Shown: positions 1 through 6,785 of the stretch, piece by piece | How the letters are laid out: each line of letters starts with the position of its first letter | Numbering within the stretch: position 1 is the first letter of the stretch | Assembly (NCBI GenBank): GCA_900550035.1 | Contig: URQS01000064.1 | Span: 1-17,808 of the forward strand | Direction of reading: 5' to 3' | DNA length: 17,808 bases | Source: an uncultured Prevotella sp. | GTDB taxonomy: Bacteria > Bacteroidota > Bacteroidia > Bacteroidales > Bacteroidaceae | Notes under the pieces: model-generated | Told to the model about the DNA's origin: nothing | Databases searched by the model: none | Seen by the model: the letters and a program-made list of their open reading frames with translations, nothing else | Made by a program: the position numbers and the translations under genes

Positions 1-1086
1 CGAACACATAGATTGTAAACCAGCGGTGATGATGCGGAAGGGCGGCCAGCCGAGGTATACGAGGCGCTGCATGTCGAGATCCTTGTCGAATGTACATTCC
101 TTTTCAACACGCTTCAGCAGACGGAAGTCGTTCGGACCATAGTAGAAGTCAAACTCCGACGGTGTCTTACCGCTTGGGTCGAAGAATGTCTTCATCTTGG
201 CCTCATACTGCTTCAGATAGCCCGAGCCTTTCTCCTGCGGAATGCTTGTCATCTGCGAATTCTCAGCGAAGTCGTTCTTGGCAATCATCACAGCCGAGAA
301 GAACTGGTTCTTGAAAGCCACCCAGTCTATCTTCTTCTCGATGGTCTCGTTCTCAATCTTCTTGCCTTCCGACAGGTAGTCGGTGCCACCGTCAGCCTCA
401 TGATAGGTGAGCGAGGCATAGCGGTTCTCGAATGTGAATCCGCGTTCCTGCTGACGCACCATGTCCTTCCACTGTACGTCCATCTGAGTAGTCGACGGAG
501 CGAAAGCGCCAGCCAGTCCTATGGCCTGCACCTTAGTGTGCAGCATATAGTCCTTGCCCAGCACATAGTCGATGACGAGCGACTTGCCGGCACCAGCCAC
601 TGCAGTCATAGTCACAGTAGAGTCGGTCTGGTTTGACGGTGTGAAGTAGAGGTCGGCAGTGTTGATGTTCACCTCCTTGGCAGCCAGAGCGAAGTTGAGG
701 CTCTGAGTCTTGCTGTCGAAGAGAGTGACGTCCTTGTTGCCGTTACGGTCCTCAAAATTCTTGATAACAGCCTTCGACACTACGCCGCCCTTGGTGTTGA
801 CGGTCAGTTCCACGTTCTTGTTCTTCAGTACAACGTCGGTAGCATTGCCCTGCAGAGCAGCGTAAAACAGAGCAGTAGTGTCGGCTTCGGCAGCTGCCTT
901 AGCCTGAGCAGTCTTCTGCTGTGCTGCCATTTTTGCAGCATTTTCGGCCTTTGCTCGTGCCACGTTCTCGATTGAGTCCTGCTTCTGTTGTGCAGCAATC
1001 TGCTCGGCAGAAGGCTGGCTCCAGATGCCAAATCCAATCAGTACGGCGGCTATAAGCACAAAGCCGATGATGTTGTTTTTGTCCAC
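1..1086 (-). CDS. yidC: Membrane protein insertase YidC, 5' part (runs off window; apparent frameshift near the edge)
   Basis: YidC inserts and folds inner-membrane proteins, alone or with SecYEG. The visible part starts with MDKNNIIGFVLIAAVLIGFG, an N-terminal membrane anchor typical of Bacteroidota YidC. An Ala/Gln/Lys-rich charged linker follows, then the beta-rich periplasmic domain. The start is GTG at 1084-1086: the next in-frame codon upstream that matters is a TAA five codons away, with no ATG between, and homologues begin with MDKN. It lies downstream of pyrG in the same direction, separated by about 256 bp. At residue 354 (about positions 24-30) the frame reads RIITAGLQSM, but adding one base gives RIINRWFTIYVF, which fits the first conserved membrane segment of the family. 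One A therefore seems to be missing. YidC is normally essential, so a sequence error is the likelier cause. The conserved five-helix core lies beyond the window. Confidence 0.9.
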   Translation of the reverse strand, partial: MDKNNIIGFVLIAAVLIGFGIWSQPSAEQIAAQQKQDSIENVARAKAENAAKMAAQQKTAQAKAAAEADTTALFYAALQGNATDVVLKNKNVELTVNTKGGVVSKAVIKNFEDRNGNKDVTLFDSKTQSLNFALAAKEVNINTADLYFTPSNQTDSTVTMTAVAGAGKSLVIDYVLGKDYMLHTKVQAIGLAGAFAPSTTQMDVQWKDMVRQQERGFTFENRYASLTYHEADGGTDYLSEGKKIENETIEKKIDWVAFKNQFFSAVMIAKNDFAENSQMTSIPQEKGSGYLKQYEAKMKTFFDPSGKTPSEFDFYYGPNDFRLLKRVEKECTFDKDLDMQRLVYLGWPPFRIITAGLQSMCS

Positions 1087-1191
1087 TTTTTTTAGTTGTT
1101 AATTAGTATTTGTTTAATTGTTATTTTTATTATTGTTATTTTTTCTTTCTATTTCTTTTATAGCTTTATTGCTTGCGCATGGGCGACGATG

Positions 1192-1340
1192 CGAATTTTG
1201 AATTTTGAGTTTTGAATTACGAATTACGAGTTGGTCGGCCGTTGGCCGATTGAGAATTGAAGAATTTGAAATTCCTAATTGAATAATTCCTAATCGCCGT
1301 AGGCGACTAATTCCTAATTCCTAATTCCTAATTCAACATT
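1192..1340. repeat. Intergenic heptamer-repeat array with two mini-hairpins (array A)
   Basis: The gap between pyrG and yidC consists of degenerate 7-bp units. The left half runs as GAATTTT/GAATTAC/GAGTTTT and the right half as the complement, CTAATTC repeated. The orientation switches at the palindrome GAATTTGAAATTC (1262-1274), so the whole stretch can fold back on itself. Each half carries one GC-rich hairpin with a 3-nt loop: TCGGCC-GTT-GGCCGA (1235-1249) and TCGCC-GTA-GGCGA (1294-1306). The rest of the yidC upstream gap (1087-1191) is T-rich on the plus strand with no gene seen. Confidence 0.8.
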
Positions 1341-1342
1341 CA

Positions 1343-2953
1343 TCACTCGCCGCTCCGCTGCGCTGCTGCTGTCTTTATGAAGTCGACAAACAGGGGGTGG
1401 GGGTGCAGCACGGTGCTTTGATATTCGGGGTGGAACTGTGTACCGATGTACCACTTCATGCCCGGAATCTCCACAATCTCCACGAGGTCGCTTTCGGGGT
1501 TGCGTCCCACGCATTGCATGCCGGCACGCTCAAACTCCTTCTGGAAGTCGTTGTTGAACTCGTAGCGGTGGCGGTGGCGCTCCTGGATGTGCTCCTTATT
1601 ATATATATTGAACACGCGCGAACCCTGCTTCAGTATGCACTCGTATGCGCCCAGACGCATCGTTCCGCCCATGTTCGTGATGTTCTTCTGCTCCTCCATG
1701 ATGTCGATGACGTTGTGTGGAGTCTTCTCGTCCATCTCGCGGCTGTTGGCGTCGGCATAGCCCAGCACGTTGCGGGCAAACTCTATCACCATCATCTGCA
1801 TGCCCAGACAGATGCCGAAAGTCGGGATATTGTGTGTGCGGCAGTAGTGGGCTGCTACAATCTTGCCCTCGATGCCACGCTGTCCGAATCCCGGACAAAT
1901 CAGTATGCCGTCCTGGCCTTCAATCTTCTCAGCCACATTCTCCTCGGTCAGATATTCCGAGTTGATGAATGTGATGTTCACCTTGCGGTCGTTGTACGTA
2001 CCGGCGTGCGAGAGGCTTTCGCGTATCGACTTGTAAGCGTCCTGCAAGTCGTATTTGCCCACGAGTCCGATGTTCACCGTCTCGGTAGCCTTGTTGCGAC
2101 GGTCGAGGAACGAGCGCCACGGACCGAGCGACGGCTTCTCGCCGATAGGTTCGCTCATCTTGCGCAGAATGGCTGTGTCCAGTCCCTGGTTCTGCATGTT
2201 TATGGGCACTTCGTATATGCTTGGCAGGTCTTCGCTCTGTATCACACAGTCGAGATCGACATTGCAGAATCCTGCCACCTTCTTCATTATCCCTTCATCC
2301 AAGTGTTTTTCGGTGCGTAGAATCAGTACGTCTGGCTGAATGCCCACACTCTGTAGCTCCTTCACGGAGTGCTGAGTAGGCTTGGTCTTCAATTCGCCGG
2401 CTGCTTTCAGATATGGTACGTATGTCAGATGGATGTTAATGGCTCGTTTGCCCAGCTCCCACTTGAGCTGTCGTATGGCCTCCATGTATGGAGCGCTCTC
2501 GATGTCGCCTATGGTTCCGCCAATCTCGGTAATCACGAAGTCGTAGCCATACTTCTTGCCGAGCAGCTTCACGTTGCGCTTGATCTCGTCGGTTATGTGC
2601 GGCACCACCTGAATGGTCTTGCCCAGATAGTCGCCACGGCGTTCCTTGTCGATAACGGCCTTGTATATGCGGCCTGTTGTCAGCGAATTGGCTTTGGTGG
2701 TCTGGATTCCGGTGAATCTCTCGTAGTGGCCGAGGTCGAGGTCGGTTTCCATTCCGTCAACCGTCACATAGCATTCGCCATGCTCGTAAGGGTTGAGTGT
2801 TCCAGGGTCGATGTTGATGTACGGGTCAAATTTTTGGATAGTGATGTTGTAACCTCTTGCCTGCAAGAGCTTACCGATTGACGACGAAATGATGCCTTTA
2901 CCAAGTGAAGACACAACGCCGCCCGTTACAAATATGTACTTTGTTTCAGCCAC
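1343..2953 (-). CDS. pyrG: CTP synthase (glutamine-hydrolysing)
   Basis: PyrG makes CTP from UTP, ATP and glutamine, the last step of de novo pyrimidine nucleotide synthesis, in the cytoplasm. The 536-residue length is normal. The N-terminal synthase domain starts MAETKYIFVTGGVVSSLGKG with the P-loop-like GGVVSSLGKG at residues 11-20. It continues with KFDPYINIDPGT and the UTP/CTP-site region around TEIGGTIGDIES (residues 142-153). The C-terminal class I glutaminase domain has the nucleophile Cys382 in GICLGMQ and the His508/Glu510 pair in QFHPEY, so both activities look intact. The ATG start fits the family N-terminus exactly. A TAACTTTG element upstream at 3009-3016 (minus) with TTTG at 3037-3040 is a plausible promoter. 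yidC follows on the same strand. Identification is near certain. Confidence 0.98.
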   Translation of the reverse strand: MAETKYIFVTGGVVSSLGKGIISSSIGKLLQARGYNITIQKFDPYINIDPGTLNPYEHGECYVTVDGMETDLDLGHYERFTGIQTTKANSLTTGRIYKAVIDKERRGDYLGKTIQVVPHITDEIKRNVKLLGKKYGYDFVITEIGGTIGDIESAPYMEAIRQLKWELGKRAINIHLTYVPYLKAAGELKTKPTQHSVKELQSVGIQPDVLILRTEKHLDEGIMKKVAGFCNVDLDCVIQSEDLPSIYEVPINMQNQGLDTAILRKMSEPIGEKPSLGPWRSFLDRRNKATETVNIGLVGKYDLQDAYKSIRESLSHAGTYNDRKVNITFINSEYLTEENVAEKIEGQDGILICPGFGQRGIEGKIVAAHYCRTHNIPTFGICLGMQMMVIEFARNVLGYADANSREMDEKTPHNVIDIMEEQKNITNMGGTMRLGAYECILKQGSRVFNIYNKEHIQERHRHRYEFNNDFQKEFERAGMQCVGRNPESDLVEIVEIPGMKWYIGTQFHPEYQSTVLHPHPLFVDFIKTAAAQRSGE

Positions 2954-3008
2954 GGTGATATAAATTATAAAGAATTAAATATTCTAATACGTACAAAAAT
3001 ACAAGGTG

Positions 3009-3040
3009 CAAAGTTAATATAATTATGCGAAACCGACAAA
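3009..3040 (-). promoter_or_regulatory. Putative pyrG promoter (Bacteroidota type)
   Basis: On the minus strand TTTG (3040-3037) is followed after 20 nt by TAACTTTG (3016-3009), matching the TTTG / TAnnTTTG consensus of the Bacteroidota primary sigma factor. It lies about 55 nt upstream of the pyrG start. A second TATTTTTG at 3001-2994 is an alternative -7 element without a clear -33 partner. Confidence 0.55.
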
Positions 3041-3059
3041 ATTTTTCATTTTTTATTCT

Positions 3060-3067
3060 TACCTTTG
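3060..3067 (+). promoter_or_regulatory. Putative -7 element of the DUF3078 gene
   Basis: TACCTTTG matches the TAnnTTTG consensus and lies 32 nt before the start codon of the DUF3078 gene. No good TTTG -33 element is seen at the usual spacing. It is divergent from the pyrG promoter. Confidence 0.5.
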
Positions 3068-3099
3068 CAGCATTATTCATTAGCTTTTAATCTATTTTT

Positions 3100-4389
3100 A
3101 TGCATATGAAATTTTTACATATCGCCATAGTGGCAATGTTGCTTTTTGCGGGCCATGCCGATGCACAGGTGCGCTCGCGTCACGCCAAGGTGCACGATGC
3201 CGACACGGTGCCCGTCATTGTACGTTCGTATGTCGACTCTTTGCAGGTGGGCCGCACCCGTGTCGACTCGCTTTTCGCCATGCGTCGCGACAGTCTCTCG
3301 GCACCCGACGGCCGTTACTATCGCCTCTTCGTGCCTTTCACATTCTATCACGGCATTGCCGCCAACGCCTTCCGCCTTGGCGACTCCATACCCGAGCTCG
3401 ACCGCAGTCTGCTCGATGTCTACCTGCATCGTCCCGACCTCGTGGTCAGCACGCAGAGCCAGCTCGACCGTGTAGGTCCCATCATCGAGCCTTCTACCAC
3501 TCCCGTCAAGCCCGAAACCGACATTGTCGACCTCGTGTCGCCCAAGGTCAACGACGACGAGGTGGTGTCGCCCGTGCAGATATACGTTGAGAAGCCCAAC
3601 TTCTGGAAGTTCAGCGGCGACTACAGTTTGCAACTCTTCCAGAACTATGTGTCCGACAACTGGTATAAGGGTGGCGAGAGCAACTACTCCATGATTGCAT
3701 CTGTCACGCTGCAGGCCAACTACAACAACAAGCAGCGCTTCCAGTGGAACAACAAGCTTGAGATGCGTCTCGGACTCCAAAACTCCCGTGGCGACACCCT
3801 GTATACGGTGCGCGCCTCCGAAGACCTCATACGCTACACCAGCAAATTGGGATTGCAGGCTTCAAAGCATTGGTACTATACATTCCAGCTCATAGCCAGC
3901 ACCCAGTTTATGCGTGGCTTGCGCAGCAACGACCCCCACATCTACTCGCGTTTCCTCTCACCGCTCTATGTCAATCCCTCACTCGGTATGGACTACAGGG
4001 TCAATTGGTTTAAGGGACGCATGACGGGTTCGGTCCACCTCGCCCCAATAGCCTACAGCCTCACCTATGCGCGCGACAAGGACCTCGCTCCACGATTCGG
4101 TATCGACGAGGGACACCATGCCAAGAACGACTTCGGTTCGGAGGTTACGGTCGACCTTGTGTGGCAGATGGCTAAGGACATACGCTGGAAGACCCGCTTC
4201 TATGGCTACACCACCTATCATCGCATGAAGATGGAGTGGGAGAACACCTTCACCTTCGTGGTCAACAAGTACATCTCGACCAACCTCTTCCTCTATCCAC
4301 GATTCGACGATGGCGTGAAGCGCGACGACAAATACGGCTTCTTCCAGTTTAAGGAGTACGTGTCGCTCGGATTCAGCTACGGATTTTAA
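3100..4389 (+). CDS. DUF3078 domain-containing exported protein
   Basis: This is a 429-residue exported protein. It opens with a signal peptide: a short basic start, a hydrophobic stretch IAIVAMLLFAG, and a likely cleavage after ADA at residue 22. Residues 23-165 form a variable, Asp/Val-rich region. From about residue 168 it matches the Bacteroidota DUF3078 family, with FWKFSGDYSLQLFQNYVSDNWYKGG (NWYKGG near residue 187). The remainder is alternating aromatic/polar beta-strand sequence, and the protein ends in GFSYGF with a terminal aromatic residue. That suggests an outer-membrane beta-barrel, which is inference. No catalytic motif is seen and the function is unknown. An ATG two codons downstream (3106) is an equally good start. 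The base composition, with many GAC, CTC and GTC codons, is that of the core genes here. It is divergent from pyrG and followed by repeat array B. Confidence 0.88.
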   Translation: MHMKFLHIAIVAMLLFAGHADAQVRSRHAKVHDADTVPVIVRSYVDSLQVGRTRVDSLFAMRRDSLSAPDGRYYRLFVPFTFYHGIAANAFRLGDSIPELDRSLLDVYLHRPDLVVSTQSQLDRVGPIIEPSTTPVKPETDIVDLVSPKVNDDEVVSPVQIYVEKPNFWKFSGDYSLQLFQNYVSDNWYKGGESNYSMIASVTLQANYNNKQRFQWNNKLEMRLGLQNSRGDTLYTVRASEDLIRYTSKLGLQASKHWYYTFQLIASTQFMRGLRSNDPHIYSRFLSPLYVNPSLGMDYRVNWFKGRMTGSVHLAPIAYSLTYARDKDLAPRFGIDEGHHAKNDFGSEVTVDLVWQMAKDIRWKTRFYGYTTYHRMKMEWENTFTFVVNKYISTNLFLYPRFDDGVKRDDKYGFFQFKEYVSLGFSYGF

Positions 4390-4672
4390 GTTAGGAATTA
4401 GGAATTAGGAATTACGAATTGGTCGCCTACGGCGATTGAGAATTTACGAATTAAGAATTTTTGAGTTAGGAATTACGAATTAGGAATTAGGAATTGGTCG
4501 CCTACGGCGATTGGAAATTTACGAATTATCGAATTTTGAATTCTTAATTTAATAATTCCTAACTCAAAAAATCCTAATTCGTAATGCGCATAGCGCACCA
4601 ACTCGTAAATCGTAATTCCTAATTCCTAACTCAAAAAACTCGTAATTCCTAACTCCTAATTCCTAATTCAAT
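4390..4672. repeat. Intergenic heptamer-repeat array with three mini-hairpins (array B)
   Basis: The whole gap between the DUF3078 gene and trmO is repeat. The first half is made of GAATTAG/GAATTAC-type 7-mers and the second half of their complement (CTAATTC, CTAACTC, CGTAATT). The switch is near 4540-4560, so the gap is one long imperfect inverted repeat. Hairpins with 3-nt loops are TCGCC-TAC-GGCGA at 4423-4435 and again at 4498-4510, each preceded by GAATTGG, and TGCGC-ATA-GCGCA at 4585-4597. The last unit ends only a few bases before the trmO start codon. Confidence 0.85.
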
Positions 4673-4674
4673 TT

Positions 4675-5346
4675 ATGCAAATCAACCCTATAGCTTATTT
4701 TCATTCTCCGTTTGCCACGAAGTTTGGCGTTCCTAAGCAGAGCGGACTGGTGGAGAATCTGGAGGGCACAATCGAGTTTGTGCCACAGTATCGCAATGCC
4801 GATGCCTTGCGAGGCATTGAGGCGTTCGACTATCTGTGGCTCGTGTGGGAGTTTTCTGCCAACAGCCATGCTGCCGTCAGCCCCGTAGTGCGTCCGCCGC
4901 TGCTTGGCGGCAACACACGTATGGGAGTGTTTGCCACACGCTCGCCCTTCCGTCCCAACCGCATAGGACTCTCGTCGGTGCGCCTCTCGCACGTCGACCT
5001 CGATGCTCCCAACGGTCCGCTGATACACGTTCTTGGTGCCGACCTTATGGACGGCACCCCCATCTACGACATCAAGCCCTACGTGGTCTATGCCGACTCC
5101 CATCCTGATGCACGTAGTGGTTTCGTCGACACCCACGCCCTTCAGCGCCTTCAGGTAGACATCCCGCAGCCGTTTGCTGCGCGTTTCACGTCAGCCCAGC
5201 TCGAAGCCCTGCGTGGTGTGCTCTCGCTCGACCCCCGTCCGCACTATCACAACGACCCCGACAAGCTCTACGGCATGTCGTATGCCGGTCGTGACGTACG
5301 ATTTAAGGTGGCTGATGGGGTGCTGACAGTAGTAGAAGTGGAGTGA
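4675..5346 (+). CDS. trmO: tRNA (N6-threonylcarbamoyladenosine(37)-N6)-methyltransferase TrmO
   Basis: TrmO (formerly TsaA/YaeB) uses S-adenosylmethionine to methylate t6A at position 37 of threonine tRNAs. The 223-residue protein shows the family's features in order: the start INPIAYFHSPF, the segment GIEAFDYLWLVWEFS, the highly conserved GVFATRSPFRPNRIG (near residues 84-98), GADLMDGTPIYDIKPYV, and a C-terminal region with LDPRPHYH and LYGM. All look intact. The start ATG sits directly at the end of repeat array B, so the leader is repeat sequence rather than an ordinary ribosome binding site. This is the last core gene before the accessory island. No terminator with a T-tract directly follows, but large palindromes lie downstream. 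Confidence 0.95.
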   Translation: MQINPIAYFHSPFATKFGVPKQSGLVENLEGTIEFVPQYRNADALRGIEAFDYLWLVWEFSANSHAAVSPVVRPPLLGGNTRMGVFATRSPFRPNRIGLSSVRLSHVDLDAPNGPLIHVLGADLMDGTPIYDIKPYVVYADSHPDARSGFVDTHALQRLQVDIPQPFAARFTSAQLEALRGVLSLDPRPHYHNDPDKLYGMSYAGRDVRFKVADGVLTVVEVE

Positions 5347-5804
5347 TTTTTGGGATGCAAATATCGTACAGGCAGTAAAAAAGTGTTACAAATAAAAAAT
5401 CGATTCTAGAGATTTCAGAAGCGGTTTTCTTCGTTTTCTTAGTGGCTTAAGCCGCTCGATTTTCCATTCAGGGCTTCTTTGCATTGCAAAAGGACAACTT
5501 TTGAAAGGCAAAGAAGCCCTTATTGCATTACAAAAGTAGCCTGAGTGGAGGGCAAAAATGCTCCATTTGCATTCAAATGAAGGCTTTTTTCATTCATTTT
5601 TCTTGCACACTCTCATTTGTTATCGTTGCAACAGTCTGTGTATAAGCAGTATAACACCTGCACGCACAAAACTCGAGAATTTCGAGCCAAAGATTTTATC
5701 GTGAGTTCAACTCGCAGTTTTGAGCAGTTAGAAATGCAAATATAAGAGCGAAGCGCGTTTTCTCTCTTGCTTGCAGCATCACCGTTGCACATCTGTCATA
5801 TTCA
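5347..5804. other. Non-coding island edge rich in palindromes
   Basis: No convincing gene is present on either strand. The stretch holds a series of palindromes: GGCTTAAGCC (5444-5453), the 51-bp inverted repeat at 5470-5520, a weaker AATGAA/TTCATT pair near 5578-5596, CTCGA/TCGAG near 5672-5686, and GAGTT/AACTC near 5703-5713. Short imperfect repeats TGCATTGCAAAAG and TGCATTACAAAAG occur at about 5480 and 5525. This is the transition from G+C-rich core sequence to the A+T-rich island. No integrase, tRNA or duplicated attachment sequence is seen. Confidence 0.6.
5470..5520. repeat. Long nested inverted repeat (palindromic element or trmO terminator)
   Basis: A perfect 13-bp pair, AGGGCTTCTTTGC (5470-5482) and GCAAAGAAGCCCT (5508-5520), encloses a second pair, CAAAAG (5487-5492) and CTTTTG (5498-5503), around GACAA. 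The result is a long hairpin with a small internal loop. No T-tract follows, so it is not a textbook terminator. It could be a transcription barrier after trmO or a copy of a dispersed palindromic repeat; the second is inference. Confidence 0.7.
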
Positions 5805-6083
5805 CTAACCTTCCCATGCGGTCCAATAGATTTCAGAGGTGTTTAGTTCTTCGTATGTCATTGCTTTTATTTTGTTTATGTCGCACGAAGGCCAATCAGC
5901 CAGTAAACACTTGTCCGAGCAATACGTATTGCTGTTGCACGACCATCCCTCGTTCATCAGCTTGCCACAGTTTGCGCAAACTCTAAGGCTGTTGATGTCG
6001 TTAGCAATAATCACTTCCTCAAGCAGTTCTCGTTGGCGAAGCTCATTCACGAGGAGCAGCGCCATGGTTACAGCGTGGTTCAT
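5805..6083 (-). CDS. Small zinc-ribbon-like protein of unknown function
   Basis: This is a 92-residue protein. Its centre reads RVCANCGKLMNEGW, then TYCSDKCL, giving C36-x2-C39 and C55-x3-C59. That pattern suits a four-Cys zinc ribbon of a kind seen in small accessory proteins of Bacteroidota mobile or accessory regions (from memory, not searched). The N-terminal 30 residues are predicted helical and acidic, and the C-terminal 30 are acidic with aromatic residues. The start codon overlaps the stop of the upstream gene by four bases (ATGA), implying translational coupling. No function is assigned; nucleic-acid or protein binding is possible. It is probably real because of the conserved-looking Cys pattern and the overlap. 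Confidence 0.7.
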   Translation of the reverse strand: MNHAVTMALLLVNELRQRELLEEVIIANDINSLRVCANCGKLMNEGWSCNSNTYCSDKCLLADWPSCDINKIKAMTYEELNTSEIYWTAWEG

Positions 6084-6313
6084 TGCTCAATCTTCCATTT
6101 GCTGTTGCCGTACCATTCTTTGACTTCGCTTTCGCTGATTGGCGAGAAGGGCCAGTCGCGCGTATGCATAAACGTTCGTTTCAGAGCGTCCCAATACCAG
6201 TAATGAGTAGAGCCAAGATGATGTCCCAAGTAAAGTCGGCATTCCTTCTCGTCGTCTGGATGAGCCTTAAGATAGGCTATGAGTTCAGCGGTTGTAATCC
6301 ATTCTTTATTCAT
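6080..6313 (-). CDS. Small hypothetical protein, coupled to the zinc-ribbon gene
   Basis: This is a 77-residue protein I do not recognise. It is rich in aromatics and His/Trp (LYLGHHLGSTHYWYWDALKR) and ends in WYGNSKWKIEQ. The open frame extends to an ATG at 6379, but I chose the ATG at 6311-6313. It is preceded on the minus strand by AAAGGAA, a reasonable ribosome binding site, and the upstream extension (MICRCPFDLR) falls into GATC-repeat sequence. Its TGA overlaps the next start (ATGA), so the two genes form one unit. No membrane segment or known catalytic motif is seen. Confidence 0.6.
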   Translation of the reverse strand: MNKEWITTAELIAYLKAHPDDEKECRLYLGHHLGSTHYWYWDALKRTFMHTRDWPFSPISESEVKEWYGNSKWKIEQ

Positions 6314-6354
6314 TTCCTTTATCCGTTTGTTGTAATGTGAGAGCAAAGGTCGTA

Positions 6355-6427
6355 GATCAAAAGGACATCTGCAAATCATTTAGATCACCTTAGATCTTGC
6401 AGTCGGATATTTATAACCTTTTAGATC
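6355..6427. promoter_or_regulatory. GATC cluster with TTAGATC repeats
   Basis: Four GATC tetramers lie within 73 bp (6355, 6383, 6393, 6424). Three belong to TTAGATC repeats starting at 6380, 6390 and 6421, and the last two are copies of the 11-mer TTAGATCTTGC. The 10 and 31 bp steps put these three on about the same face of the helix. It sits just upstream of the two small minus-strand genes. A regulator- or methylation-responsive site is inferred. Confidence 0.5.
6409..6425 (+). repeat. 17-bp direct repeat, copy 1
   Basis: ATTTATAACCTTTTAGA is identical to 6749-6765, 340 bp downstream. The two copies bracket the double hairpin and the mcrB promoter. This could be a remnant of a second leader sequence or the result of an insertion or duplication. 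Confidence 0.7.
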
Positions 6428-6523
6428 TTGCCGTTCTGCTTTCATCTGTAGAGTCTTAACAGATGTTTTGGTAGTCCTAATAGCAGTAGGATGTTGTGTA
6501 GCTTACACAATTTGTAGTGTAGG

Positions 6524-6589
6524 AGGGCATGGTGTCCTCGCCGTGCCCTGTGCAAGCAAACCATAGGAACGTCGGACTCCCGTCCGATG
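6524..6589. repeat. Double-hairpin element
   Basis: Hairpin 1 is AGGGCATGG (6524-6532) paired with CCGTGCCCT (6541-6549), with one G-T pair and an 8-nt loop. Hairpin 2 is CGTCGGA (6570-6576) paired with TCCGATG (6583-6589), with a 6-nt loop. The local G+C is far above the surrounding A+T-rich DNA. It resembles dispersed palindromic repeats of gut Bacteroidota, a resemblance from memory only. Confidence 0.6.
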
Positions 6590-6674
6590 CGCACCCTTAA
6601 CAATTTGTTATTCCGTATAATGGGCAAACAAAGAAAATACCATTAGTTCTAAAAATAAAACTACTGTATATCTC

Positions 6675-6704
6675 TTTGTTTTCAAATGAAAAATGCTACC
6701 TTTG
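6675..6704 (+). promoter_or_regulatory. Putative mcrBC promoter
   Basis: TTTG (6675-6678) and TACCTTTG (6697-6704) are separated by 18 nt, a full match to the Bacteroidota -33/-7 consensus. It is followed by an approximately 75-nt leader that contains the second 17-bp direct repeat. Confidence 0.75.
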
Positions 6705-6748
6705 TAATAACAACGAATCTCCTAGATTCCTTTAAATCAGAATAAAAG

Positions 6749-6765
6749 ATTTATAACCTTTTAGA
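6749..6765 (+). repeat. 17-bp direct repeat, copy 2 (mcrB leader)
   Basis: This is identical to 6409-6425 and lies 20 bp before the mcrB start codon, inside the presumed 5' untranslated region. Confidence 0.7.
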
Positions 6766-6785
6766 CCAATTGAATTCAAACAGAT

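Larger units (their letters stand above)
6314..6785. other. Non-coding region between small genes and mcrB
   Basis: This 472-bp gap has no convincing gene; a 61-codon minus-strand frame covers the hairpin element and looks fortuitous. It holds, in order, a cluster of four GATC sites (6355-6427), the first copy of a 17-bp direct repeat (6409-6425), two strong hairpins (6524-6549 and 6570-6589), the mcrB promoter (6675-6704), and the second copy of the direct repeat (6749-6765) in the mcrB leader. Confidence 0.65.

Noticed and set aside
1397..2320. A 307-codon plus-strand frame opposite pyrG
   Set aside because: It is a shadow of pyrG: a low-complexity His/Leu/Val-rich translation with no start signal or family resemblance.
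4390..4672. Possible CRISPR array in the regularly repeating intergenic sequence
   Set aside because: The units are only 7 bp, degenerate and without unique spacers, they reverse orientation in the middle, and no cas genes are present.
6442..6627. A 61-codon minus-strand open frame
   Set aside because: It covers the double hairpin, has no ribosome binding site or recognisable sequence, and is Arg/Leu/His-rich as expected by chance.
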